A stretch of 64,000 nucleotides of DNA from assembly GCA_014904985.1 (NCBI GenBank), contig MU129001.1, positions 163,042 through 227,041 on the forward strand, written 5' to 3'. This DNA is from Hydnum rufescens UP504 (Eukaryota > Basidiomycota > Agaricomycetes > Cantharellales > Hydnaceae). The notes beneath the pieces are model-generated. The model searched no databases. It had not been told where the DNA came from and saw only the letters and a program-made list of their open reading frames with translations. Shown one piece after another: positions 36,538 through 47,632 of this stretch. Every line of letters starts with the position of its first letter. The first letter of the stretch is position 1. The position numbers and the translations under genes were made by a program.

Positions 36538-37716
36538 CTATTTAATCGGGAAAAATGAAGTCCACAGCACCGTTAGGTAGCTTTTCCACACGATGGCATC
36601 ATCAGCTGGAATATTCATACCCGGGCTTGGAGGATGTTTCGGTGGTACTCGTTTTGAGACGCCAGCACCAACCACGATAGCTTCTCGCATCGCGTCTATT
36701 CCCATTTTGGTACCTTTCCCTTTGATGGTGGTCATGATCCATGGCTCCATCGTGCTCGGGGCAGTTTGATATATCTGATCCACATTCGCCAGCATGCGCG
36801 ACAATACGATCCTGTGGCCTACTTGGTCACATTTGGAAAAGATGGGTTGGAATCGAACGCCGTTTGGATTATCCTTGCAGATACTTTCCAACTCCTGCAG
36901 CATGAGCATATCGAACTTGCTCAGATGATCCTCCCCACTATAGAGAAGGAAAATGTGTTTGAGACTACAAGACGTCAGGGAAGGAGAACGATTTTGTAGA
37001 TGACATGAACAAACTTTGTTCGATTCTTGATATACGTGCTGAAGAGTTCACTCCATTTGGGAGTTCCTCTTTGTATATAGCCAGGGGTGTCTACAATAGT
37101 AATTTTGGATTGATCATCCAAGGTGTCCTTGCCGCATACGTAGAAATTAAACGTCGGAGGTGAATTCTGTCAAGAGCTATTGATCAACCGTGAAATTGCA
37201 TAAAGTGGCAGAGCTACGACTTGCAGGTGTCGAATTATGTCTCATAAAAGTGCGATTTTTGGTGCGTATCATACCACCTATAAGGCTGGACTTCCCAACC
37301 TCCGATCGGCCTGCGAGAGATGATCAAATAAATGTCTTCAGCACCATAAAAACACCAAACTGTACCAGCAAACAACACCTATGTCTTTGATTCAGCACAT
37401 GGAGATAAAAAGACGAAATTGAAATTTATACCTCCGGATGTGGGAGAGAGGGGAGCGTATCAAACGTTGAGGCAGAGGAATCTAACGATGTTGACATTTA
37501 AAATCGCGACATTTGTCAAAAGAAGTATCACCCACGGAATGCAGTGAGCCTTGGATCTTCAAACCACTCAGACCAATTGGGAGTTAGATTCCATTTAGAT
37601 TCCCTCCGCTGCGACCATTCCTCTTGCAAGGCTGATAGATATTTCCTCACTGGCCTGGAGGTATGGGTGTTGAATGGCACAGGCATGCCCCGAGCGATTG
37701 TTTTTCGGAACGTCAT
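36538..37716 (-). CDS. EngB/YihA-type GTPase (GTPBP8 family), mitochondrial
   Basis: Role (family): bacterial-type GTP-binding protein in ribosome assembly; the human homologue GTPBP8 acts on the mitochondrial large subunit. Seen: ATG 37716 with a basic leader (MTFRKTIARGMPVPFNTHTSRPVRKYLSA), then FDTLPSLPHPEVLFAGRSEVGKSSLI (G1/P-loop), FNFYVCGKDTLDDQSKITIVDTPGYI (G3, DTPG), and IFLLYSGEDHLSKFDMLMLQELE. G4 appears as PIFSKCDQVG, so the usual TKxD is SKCD. The sequence between the P-loop and NFYVCG is not fully resolved: the donor and acceptor there admit more than one reading. The C-terminus is a short basic tail ending near 36,541. The divergent DCR2 start is only 63 bp away. Confidence 0.75.
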
Positions 37717-37779
37717 GATGGTAGGGATAACGCAGGCAATTGCCGACCACCTCTCCACCTCATGCCATAACGGCGTGCT
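37717..37779. promoter_or_regulatory. 63-bp divergent promoter EngB/DCR2
   Basis: The two ATGs are separated by 63 bp, so both promoters must overlap each other's 5' untranslated region or lie inside the neighbouring coding exon. Confidence 0.5.
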
Positions 37780-40192
37780 ATGGCCAAAATCCACGTACGG
37801 CGCTTAATCAAGAATCTTACACCAGTAATTTGCTTTGGGCTGTTTTTTGTCCTTCTCACTCTATATATCTACAACACACCGGTCCCTCTTGGGAGGCTCC
37901 AGCGTCTGGGCTGGCAATCCTTTGACATCGTATCTTATGAACCTTCGAGTGTGGTTCTCCCCCCGGAAAATGGACCTCCAGAAGATAATAATACCACAGA
38001 ATGGTGGGATGTCGCCCTTGAAGAAGAGACCAAGCCTATCAGTCTACCACTCGATGTCTGGTCTCCCCTGCTGCCTCATCACACTGGACGTGAGTGATCA
38101 AATGGAGCACTATATGCATAAGCTCATTCTGGGAACCAGTAACGGAGATTGAGATTAAGCCCTGCCTCTTCTTCCCTGCCCTTGTCACTTATTGTGATCC
38201 CCGCACGACTCTCGAGGACGACGCCCTGAAGGGACCATGGGTTCGCGTGGAGCGCGACCTTAACGCGAAGACTGGTCGGTGGTACTTGAGCATCTGGTAC
38301 AGAAGATCCCGCCGCTTGGACGTTCCACTCATTACAGCACTTCTCATCTTGGCTGACGACGAAATGGACCTTTTACCGGAACCCAAATCATCTTGGCATA
38401 AGGCTCCTGGCTCATTAGTTGACGGTGTTTCATCCCAGAAAGATTTATACCTTTGGTACAAAGTACGTCTTCCTCTCCAAGACGTTTCCGATGATGCAGA
38501 AATCCAAGAGGCCATTACGGAGATTGACGGTACGATTATTCCCCAATGGATTTGGTTAATGGACGCTTTAATGGCCCGATGCAGTGCTCTATGGCGAAAA
38601 CAGGCCACTCTACGGGTTCGAGAGGTTGGACCGTGACGTTTTTCCTGGCGACAAGGCGCGCAAACTCGACCGCGTGTCCATTGTTTACCGCCGCGGTGTC
38701 AAACGTGGGCATGTCGACTAATGCGTTATGCATAGTTTCTCAGGTATACTAATGTCTAACAGCTATACCAAAACCAAAACCACTCCATTTTAAGCACGAT
38801 GGTACTTTCAAGATCATGCAAATTGCGGACCTACACTATTCGGTCTCTCAGGGTTCATGCCGGGATACAGATCTGTCACCATGTGAGTCTGGGGATGTCG
38901 AAACCGACTCTCTCCTTGCTCGAGCCCTGGACGCAGAGAAACCAGATCTTGTCGTTTTCACTGGTGACCAGTTGAATGGTCAAGGCACGTCTTGGGACTC
39001 CCGGTCTGTCCTTGCCAAGTTTGCTGGCATGGTCATCGATCGCAATATCAGCTGGGCTGCTGTATTTGGAAATCATGACTCCCAGCAAACAGACATGAAT
39101 CGAAGGGAAGAAATGCAGGTTTTGCAATCTTTACCGTTTAGTTTGGCTCGGGCTGGGCCTCCTGAGGTTGACGGTGTGGGGAACTATGTCCTCAAAGTTC
39201 GCAGTCCTGACCCGTATGTCCTACTGGCACTACCGATAACAATCATGACTGATCTTGTTGCATCTTCGAGGTCGAAGATCCATCTCTTGACATTATACTT
39301 TCTTGATTCCGGTGCGTACGCTAAGAAGGGGCTCTCATTTTGGAAGCCGACCGAATATGATTGGATCAAGCCCGTACGCAGCTCACGTATAATCTCCCTC
39401 TCATTCTGCCCACTCTCATGCGACTCTCTAGAGTCAACGAGAATGGTTCCTTGCTGAGTCCAGAGCTATCAAGCCCATTGAACGACCATTTACTCCGGAT
39501 GGAGTGTCTGATGTTGGCCATATTTGGAATACCTCCCGACAAGTTGAAAACGAGACGAAGACGTTGGCGAAGCCCAATGCAATGGTCTTCTTCCATATCC
39601 CTCTGTGAGTATCTTCCAGTCGTATGTCTTCATGGCGACTAAACCGAACCTGATTTCGTCATTTAGTCCTGAAGCTTACAATGACCCCGATCCCGACACC
39701 GAGGAGGTCTCAAGATTCAGTGTGGGACAACAACTGGATGGGAAAGGCTCGCCACTGCATAATAGCGGCTTTTTCGAAGACGCCATATTGAACGTGAAGG
39801 AATCGGTGGTGGGCCCTACCGAGGTCAAAATCATTGCAAATGGACATTGTCATGTTACAGATCGTTGTCGACGAGGTACGCGCTGTTACCCTGGTTTGAG
39901 TTGATCCAATGCCCTGAGCCAGTCTTCTCAGTGCATGGTGTGTGGATGTGCTTTGGCGGGGGTGGGTCATACTCTGGATATGGGAAAATAGGGTGCGCCA
40001 AGTGACGTGCGGTGAATGTCACTTCTTACAATAACCGCTGGCTGTTTCAGGTTTGATCGACGCTTTCGGATCTACGCAGTGAAGACTTTTGGCGAGACCA
40101 TCGAAACTTACAAGCGAGGGGAGCACGGGGAGATAATGGATCGTCAAGTTTTGGTGGGTTCTGGAGCACCGCCACCATTTAAGAGCAAGTAG
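37780..40192 (+). CDS. DCR2: DCR2-type calcineurin-like phosphoesterase
   Basis: Role (family): metal-dependent protein phosphatase; yeast Dcr2 affects G1 progression and down-regulates the unfolded-protein response by acting on Ire1. Seen: ATG 37780, a membrane anchor LTPVICFGLFFVLLTLYIYN, a luminal fungal-specific domain (PWVRVERDLNAKTGRWYLSIWYRR; LYGFERLDRDVFPGD), then all metallophosphatase motifs: IMQIADLHYS (DxH), LVVFTGDQLN (GDx), WAAVFGNHDSQQ (GNHD) and ANGHCHVTD (GHxH). The C-terminus is GKIGFDRRFRIYAVKTFGE. Stop TAG 40190-40192. The catalytic ligands look complete. Small exons between 39,200 and 40,040 are inferred. Confidence 0.88.
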
Positions 40193-40242
40193 GCGGTTGC
40201 CTGTTTTATTATGCGCGTCTTGAACATGTATTACTGAGAATC

Positions 40243-41501
40243 TTAAGCCCCATCACTCGGATTCGGCGCCTTGTCGAAGTGGTTTACTACCCCATCCATA
40301 GCATCCACTAACTTTTCCTCGCGCTCATCGAGCAAGTCCCTCGCATTGTTCAGTATGTTTTTCTTTCCAGTGACCCGACCGTTCCATCCCGCGTGTATTC
40401 CCAAGGACCTGACCTGCGCTTCTCTTCTGTCCTTGAGAAGGAAATCGAGATAGAAGGTTTCATTAAGATACTTCTGCCTTGATTCCCGCTCTGTAAGAGT
40501 CATGTCCTCCATCATCTCAGGGAAGACGAAGGGCTGAGGAGACCGACGACTGCGCGCTTGAACGTTCTCCGTGAAACGTGCCGGCCCTTTGGTTGGTGTG
40601 GACGCCGTACAATTGGTGAGAAATAGTTGTCTGTGCGGATGTAGGTAATCTGGAGCCCATACATGGCCCTGAGATATGATCGTACATCCGTTTTGGTGAC
40701 GCTTTGGGGAATGCGAAAAGTTGCTTCGTAGGGGTTGTAGGGCTCGCCTTTCGGGGTGTGGTTGGGCATCAGACGAAAGATAATATTTGGGAGATAAACC
40801 TTGCGGCCGACGCCCATCAGGTCGGGGCCAGCGGATGTCTGGTCGTCACTCTTTGGAGGGGCCAACGCCGCAGAGGTGACGAGCTCTCTTCTTCTATCTC
40901 GTTTCGAGTTTTCAGACGCCTCTTTCCCCTTCCCGAGCGCGGCACTTTCTGCGACCCATCGAGCCCTGCTTCGTGCTCTCTCCTCTTCCTCCTTGCGCTT
41001 CTTGTTGGCGTTAAATAGCCTTCGCGCATGCTGAAGCGGATTGTGTGGTTCTATCGGTGGAATAAAATCCACCCCACGGATACGTTCCCATCGGTGCTTC
41101 TTATCTTTGAACCATTGTTCTGCAGATGGCTCGTACTGTCCGTTGGGAGACAAGAGCGCTCCACGCCGAATCAACTTGTGATAGTCGCTTAATTGAGGTG
41201 CTGTGAGCTGCCCGACAGCGTGGTCCTCGGAGATCCCACGCATGGCACGGCGTTCGCGAACTTTGTGCGGTGTGGATTTTATTTGGGCGAGTTGAGCGGG
41301 AGTTAAAGGCTTGGGTGAATTCCTGGAGGCCCTCGCCGCCCTCTTCTCCTTTTCTTCCTTCGAATGAGGGCCCGTCCTTCCATTGCAAGCTGAGGACGAA
41401 GAGAAAGCCCGAGACGCAAGAAGCTTCACATAAGGGTGTGCTCGCGATGGTATTGGGAGCATTTTCAAGCTCGTGGGAACGGCAAGCCCGCCAAGTCCCA
41501 T
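40243..41501 (-). CDS. MRP20: Mitochondrial ribosomal protein uL23m (possible frameshift)
   Basis: Role (family): rRNA-binding protein of the mitochondrial large subunit near the exit tunnel. Seen: ATG 41501, with an alternative ATG 41462 that would give the better presequence (MLPIPSRAHPYVKLLASRAF). A basic middle follows, then the L23 core RKVYLPNIIFRLM, PYEATFRIPQSVTKTDVRSYLRAMYGLQITYIRTDNY and RRTFKRAVVGL. Directly after VVGL the frame is lost: the conserved continuation PFVFPEMMEDMTL lies in another frame, and only one extra base (or two fewer) would join them. An intron of 44 bp with a weak GTTTCA donor would also bridge, but would remove the conserved TFKRAVVGL. The remaining C-terminal part runs to TAA 40243-40245. 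It converges on DCR2 with 50 bp between stops. Confidence 0.82.
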
Positions 41502-41522
41502 CGATTGTTAAATATTCTACCA

Positions 41523-42551
41523 ATGGCTCGGTCTACTGCACACATCTGGATGTTGCTGCTGCCCTCCTTATACCTTCAAGTTTTTTCTATACCGGAGAAC
41601 TCGTCTTGCAATCCTTTGTTCACGACTTTTCCTCCTGGCTCCGTATCGCACGACTCCCGTACTGCTCTCTTCATTCCAACGGCAGGCGTCTCCTCTTCTG
41701 GGTACAAGATCCCTTCTAGCGGTGGGGGTGTCGAACTCTTTCTCAGAAAACCCAATTCCGAGATCAGGACCAAAGATGGAGTGAACAACAATATAGCGGA
41801 TGGCGCGACGCTCAATGGGACTTACCTCACCCTGTGATTATGCCTCAGTAGAATATGCTGCCCCTTTGCTTCCAACCTTGTTTATCTCTGTCCCGTGGTG
41901 GGCCTCAGGTACGGAAGGTTCACGATCGAAATCAGCGGACCACGTGTTCCTGGGGTCGTCACAGCTGTTGTTCTCATGGCTCCTGAAGGCGACGAGATTG
42001 ACATCGAGATTCTTGGTGGCGACCCCGATCACTGGCAGGTATACAATTTGCAGCCTCTAGGTGCTTTAATACTTCTCACGTGTTCGTGCAAGTCCAACGT
42101 GTTTGTGCCTCATGCGTCTGACAAAGAACCTCTGTACGGTGTTTTTGGTGGCATTCATCCCTATGATTCGGCGGGCGACCAGCCTTCTACACCTGATTCC
42201 GTTGACGCTATTCACACCTATGTCATTGACTGGACCGCCGAGCGCATTGTGTGGATCGTCGGAGACAAAACCGTGCGCACTCTGTTCAGAAGTAAGCCGA
42301 GGGACATCTCTCAGGTGAACTAGGACTCTAGCTAGAACACCTCACCAACAGGGGATACAGTTAGGAACGGACAACTGCACTTCCCTTCGCACGCTGCTCG
42401 ATTACAGCTCGGTATTTGGGATGCAAGCTCCCCCTCCGGTACAGCGGAATGGGCGAGGGGACCCATCGACTGGAAGATTGCGCCTGCTCAGATGACAGCA
42501 CACGTGAAGAGCGTGCGTATTGAGTGCCTGGGTATGCACGCGTTCGGTTGA
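41523..42551 (+). CDS. Secreted GH16 enzyme, CRH-like chitin-glucan transglycosylase
   Basis: Role (family): GH16 Crh enzymes link chitin to beta-1,6/1,3-glucan in the fungal wall; related GH16 members are glucanases. Seen: ATG 41523, signal peptide MARSTAHIWMLLLPSLYLQV, a 70-residue beta region, then YGRFTIEISGPRVPGVVTAVVLMAPEGDEIDIEILGGDP with the catalytic ExDxxE (DEIDIE) near 41,985. The acceptor side has GDQPSTPDSVDAIHTYVIDWTAERIVWIVGD and LQLGIWDASSPSGTAEWARGP. The TGA at 42549-42551 is used as the stop, but a GTATGC donor just before it could splice to a further exon, so the C-terminus and any GPI site are uncertain. Its ATG is just 21 bp from the uL23m ATG. Confidence 0.8.
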
Positions 42552-43043
42552 TCACAAGATGGATGCATTTTTCCAAGGCTTTTTTTCTCCTTCTTTCGAA
42601 CATTGTCTTGATTCTCACCATATCGAATTTATGGTAACATACAATCGATATTCACCGGTGTCCAGTGACAATACATGTAGTCTGAATCTCGTCTCCTAAT
42701 GTAGGATTGTCGTACCCGCTCTCGCATTTAATAAGTATTCCTATGAGCGGGCAGTCTACCAGATGAACATTAAGGATACCCCGGTTCCTTGTCCTTGGCT
42801 GCCCCTGTTTCGAAGAGTGCGTCAGGGCTGATATGTGTTGCAGATTGGATAGATATTGTTGGTAGACAGACATTGAACTTCGGAAGAATATTCATCTGCC
42901 TGCTATAATGAGCCGAATTATTCCCTCTGGGGTTGTTGGGAGGACTCGGAGTGGGACGCCAGTGTTCTAAATTTGGCCGCGCTTCTAAGGTAGAGAGAAA
43001 AGCCACAAGAATCTCACGCTCCGGCGGATTGCGGCGTTTGGCC
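42552..43043. other. Intergenic region GH16 to HD gene
   Basis: Same-strand spacer of 492 bp. It may contain an extra 3' exon of the GH16 gene if the donor near 42,530 is used (possible acceptor ATGTAG near 42,705). No other gene seen. Confidence 0.35.
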
Positions 43044-44082
43044 ATGTCAGATTTGTACACCCCATCAGGAGATCCTGGTGTTGATAGACTTGCATTTTTC
43101 CACCTTCTTGAGAGGCTCAAGGTTCGGCACATCTTTTTGTTATTCTGTGTGCTTTTTTTTACACCATCCTCGAATTAGACTCAGAAAAGGACTGGTTGGA
43201 TAAACAATCATGTACGAGTGGGTCACCATTCGGTTGACTATGCCTGACACTTAACGATAGGTCCCAGATCCTGAAAGGTTCGTTATGTTGTGGACGTAGA
43301 GGCGGGATTCATTATTGAAATCGCGTACTTTGCCTCCGCAGCATCAGCGACCACATGTATCGGATGAGCGTTCTTGCTCTGTGCTCTTCTGATCCTGATC
43401 TTGACGTTTCAAAGTCCACACAGTCCATTTTTGGATCCCCAAAATAACTGATTTTTTGGTCGTCTTTTTAGATGTACCATGATGTGCATAGTCCACGATA
43501 TTGCTGAAGCTCAAGTTGGCGATATAGCTCCTTCACATGGCATTGCTAAAGAAGAAAAGATTAGACTCGAGACCGTGAGGCATTTTATGCTATCGATTTT
43601 GCACCAATTCTCACTCGATCCTCAGGAAGCCATGAGAAATATCGTCCACGACATGTTGCATAACAGTTCAGCGGCTCAACGTATCGAAGCCTTGTGGCAG
43701 GTGAGCGTCCTACTCCCGGAGCTGCGACGATTCGAGCCAACATGCGCTTAGGAATACGAAGCTGGAGAAACTGCTGAGGCAAAGTTCGTGAAAGGTAGGT
43801 TGACCAATGCTTCCCTCAGCGGCTGCCTCTTTGGATTCATTACCTTTAAAGACCTTGACCGGATCGAAATGGCACTACAAGGTAACGTCCGGCTGAGTTC
43901 AACGGGACTTGTAATTAATCACTGCTGTAGCCTCAGAGTATGAGAAACGCCACGACAAAGATCTACAGGCATTCTTCGATAGCAGTCTCCCGAAAATCCG
44001 GCATCCCGAAGTCCGGGACTGGGCCGAGGATTTAGAAAGGGAACGCACGGCGAAATCAATATCATCCGTGGACGAGACCTAG
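43044..44082 (+). CDS. HD-domain phosphohydrolase (HDDC2/YGK1 family)
   Basis: Role (family): metal-dependent 5'-deoxyribonucleotidase or nucleotide phosphohydrolase, cytosolic. Seen: ATG 43044, FFHLLERLK, TQKRTGWINNHV, then the metal-binding residues ESISDHMYRMSVLAL (His), MCIVHDIAEAQVGDI (HD pair) and KDLDRIEMALQ (last Asp). The C-terminal helix is YEKRHDKDLQAFFDSSLPKIRHPEVRDWAEDL. All four ligand positions are present, so it should be active. About six exons; TAG 44080-44082. It converges on the ATIC gene with 96 bp between stops. Confidence 0.88.
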
Positions 44083-44178
44083 TCGTTCCAGTGCGATCCA
44101 CATTGAGTAGAATTTCTTTTTGTACAACCTTTTGCTTGTTCTATTTGACTAGAGGGTAAAACTTCGGTCCCCGGTCCC

Positions 44179-46399
44179 TCAATGGTGAAACAATCGGAGG
44201 GAAGTGTGCGCAAACACTATCTGATGCTCATCAGCTGCTTTGATGCACTCCGCATCCATGACACTCCCGCTTGGCGCAGCAAGGTATTTCACGCCGCTCT
44301 TCCATGCACGATGGACGTTATCGGGGAACGGGAAGAAAGCGTCGCTAGAGCATGCCACGCCCTCCAACAACTTCGCGTGCTCTTTTCGTTCCTCCACGCT
44401 TAACGGTGCTGGGACAGTTTCGAAAAGGCTCTCCCATTGGTCCTTCTCGCCACCTTCGAGTTCCTCCCCGCCCACGAAGAGATCGATAGCATTCGCCTTC
44501 TCGGCGCGCTTCACGCCAGACTTAAATTGCAGAGAGAGAACGCGGGGATGATGTCTAAGCCACCAGTTATCAGCCTTAGATCCTGCTAGTCGCGTACAGT
44601 GAATGCGAGATTGTTGTCCTGCGCCGAGACCGATAACTGAGCCCCGAAGCGCATATGAGACGCTGTTGGATTGCGTGTATTTCAGTGCAAGGGTGGCCAC
44701 GATCAGGTCGACAATAGCGGGATCAGGCAGCTAATCGGATGCGGATGGTAGTTTGGTATTGTGAATCCGTGGAGAGCTCGATTTTACATACAGCTTTATT
44801 CTGAGAAACGATGTTTTGAAAGAGGGAGGGGGTGATTTTCACGTCATTCCGTTTTTGTTGGAGAGAAACCCCATAAACTTGACGAGTCTCCAATGTACCA
44901 GGCGAGTATGATGGGTCGATCTGGGCACGGTTCAGTAAAGAAGGCCAGGTAGCTCAAGCACCTAGTGTTGAACCGCACCTCAAGGACACAGTATTTCCCT
45001 CCCTTCTTTTTCATCAATACTTCGAGTGCATTCGGAGCATAACCTGGAGCGATAATACCGTCCGACACTTCCCGAGAAATAATCCGCGCAGTAGCAAGGT
45101 CACACGGCCGAGAAAGTGCGATGAAGTCACCGAAAGATGACATTCGATCGGCTCCTGGAGCCATGGGCATCAAGAATGTGAGTAACCTGTTCCCCAAGAA
45201 TTGAACACATAGATCACGAACCCCTGGCACGCGCGTAAGCCGATGCCAAAGGCGTCAACTGCTCTTTGAGATCATCGACACCGTAGACGTTTTTTTCGAC
45301 GCCATTGAGCTCGAGACCTACGGCTGCGCCAGCCGGTGAAACGTGCTTGAAGGACGCCGCGGCAGGGAGTTGAAGTGCCTCGTCGAGCTCCTTGACGAGG
45401 GCGTATGAATTGAGGGCGTCGAGTAAGTTGATATACCCAGGCGATCCGGCCAGAACTAGACAAGGGAAGTTTGTGTAAACATGAAATAACGACCCACGGT
45501 ATTCCATAATACCTTTGAAAGGAAGCTCGCCAGATTGCACGAAAGCTTGAGCGGGCTTTTGATGGGGATTGGCGCCATATCTGAGCGTCAATTGTTGGAT
45601 GGGGCCGGCGGGGTGTTCAGATCCACCAGAGGCATAGTGTTCGCGGAAATAATTGCTGATCGCGGCATCGTAACTTGCAGTAGATTCAAATGCTTTGAGT
45701 GCGAGCCTGTTTCGGAGATCATCCCCTACATCACCCTTACTCTCCACCCAGGCTTTGAGAAAGTCCGCGTAATCGCGAGGATCGGACAGGATACTGACAC
45801 GTTCGTGATTTTTAGCAGCCGCTCGAAGCAGGGTGACACCGCCGATGTCGATTTCTTCGATCGCATCAGCGAGTTTGCAATCTGCCTTTGCAATAGTCTC
45901 GGCGAAGGGGTACAGATTGCAAACAACAATTGCGATAGGCGCGATCTTCTGTTCTTCGAGATCTTTGTTGTCCGAGGCATTGTTTCGTGCAAGGATTCCT
46001 AAGTGATTGAAAAAAAAAAAAGTGAATTCGAGTCTATAATTTTAGTGATTTCAGGCTGACCTCCGTGAACCGCAGGGTGGAGGGTTTTTACTCTACCACC
46101 AAGCATCTCAGGGGCTTTGGTGATATCGCTAACATCTCTATGAAATTCGAACCAGTTTAAAAATTCTGGGGAGGCAGGATATCCGTGGGGCACCACGTAC
46201 TGAATCGGAATACCACTCTCGCGAATCTTCTTTGCAGTGCCTCCAGAACCTAGTAAACGGACCCCCGAGTCGTGGAGGCCTTTGGCAAGCTCGAGAAGTC
46301 CGTTTTTATCGTACACGGAGAGAAGGGCTATTAGTTAAGTCAGAAACAGACAAGCGGAGTATACATCAAAGATGGCTCACCTATGGGCGTTAAGGCCAT
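44179..46399 (-). CDS. ADE17: Bifunctional AICAR transformylase / IMP cyclohydrolase
   Basis: Reaction: last two steps of purine synthesis, formyl transfer to AICAR and ring closure to IMP, in the cytosol. Seen: ATG 46399, first exon MALTPI spliced to [35 protein letters not shown] (IMP cyclohydrolase domain). Then come [12 protein letters not shown], the [18 protein letters not shown] linker, the catalytic KH pair in [34 protein letters not shown] and [19 protein letters not shown]. The C-terminal part has [27 protein letters not shown] and [23 protein letters not shown], ending TSLRLFHH at TAA/TGA 44179-44181. About five exons. Yeast has two paralogues (ADE16/17); which one this corresponds to cannot be told. 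Confidence 0.93.
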
Positions 46400-47632
46400 G
46401 GCTGAAATCGATTCAGCCGGAAACCTCCGTGCACTCGACACTGTTTCTACTTGTTTACTCCACGCGCATGGCAATCAGCCAACATAATCTCACAACTATT
46501 TCAGGTGTTGAACATGGATTCCATTTTGCGAGCATTGTCCTGATCACTCGAGAACGACTACCCGGCTTTTGGAATTGTTGAAAGACATTTAGGGTGACGG
46601 TTGGCTGTGTCCGGTCCACCGAAAATTACTGGCGCCAGGCGCCTTGTTTTTTCTCTGCTTCATCCAAACATCCAGAACGATGCCGTTTCCCATTTTGCTT
46701 TTCTCCCCCAGACAACCGCCAACACTCCTGGGGGCGAGTCCCCACCACACGATATACACATTCTCTTATGCAGCTCACTAATCTGTTCAATCAAAGCTGA
46801 GTGCAGAGGTCGAGGGAACTATGCAAGTGCGGCGCAGCGGGTGGTGTCGGCCATTTCGCCCTCGACTTCAAAAGAGGGAAGCGCGAGACTTTGGCCCGGG
46901 CGCACACCTGGTCATGCTAATACCAGGTGCCTTTGTGACACCCTCAAAACAGCCTCCCTGACCCAAAGGCCCTAGTTCCTCACCCCCACATCCACCCCGC
47001 CCCAAATATAGCATTTCTGGTCTGTAGAGCGATTGGCACTGGGCCGCGTCCGCCTGCCATATAAAAGTTGACAAGTAATGATCGAATTACAGTACGGCCA
47101 CTCGCCACGACCTCGAGTGAGAAGATGGTTGCGGTTATCGCCAGTGATACGAGAACTCGTGGAATCCCCGAAGGATTTAGTTGTTGCCTAGCCCAAGGAG
47201 CCATGAAAGGACCCGAAGCTCCTACATAATGCTGGGATATATGTTCTCGTCATCGGGCAGATTGCACACAAGCAAAGACAGCGGTCTTCCGTGAATACAT
47301 ATATGAGCAATTTACGGTATAACGTGCCCCATGAAGAGTGAAGGCACTACGCGGGTCTCACTGAGGAGAATGTTCCTTTCAGGTGCGAAAGGACGGGGCG
47401 AATAACGAAGTGCGAATGCTGGAACGGAAGAGATGGACGGGGTCAGCCAAATCGGTGACACCCTCCGAGACGAGAGCGGGTGAGTCGACGCATCATGCCA
47501 GTAGTCGAAGCAAACGGCAATTGGAGTTTTGTATAGGCCACACGTTTAGCTCATGGCAAATCACATCCATTGACCTCGAGGCGCTATATAACCTCATCTA
47601 CCAGCCCCTCTGACCATCCCCTCAGGAAAGCT
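46400..47632. other. Long divergent intergenic region ATIC to F-box gene
   Basis: About 1.23 kb, far longer than other divergent spacers here. A minus-strand frame of 74 codons at 46980-47204 starts with a basic, hydrophobic leader (MAPWARQQLNPSGIPRVL). It has no recognised domain and could be a small mitochondrial or secreted protein or chance. Otherwise nothing recognised. Confidence 0.35.
47585..47591 (+). promoter_or_regulatory. TATA box upstream of F-box gene
   Basis: The heptamer TATATAA lies 42 bp before the ATG at 47633, inside CTATATAACC. It is the clearest TATA element I noticed next to a start codon in this window. The short distance would give a very short 5' untranslated region, or the real start codon is further down. 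Confidence 0.35.

Noticed and set aside
46601..46975. 124-codon plus-strand frame between ATIC and the F-box gene
   Set aside because: Low-complexity, no domain, overlapping other open frames; probably chance in GC-rich DNA.
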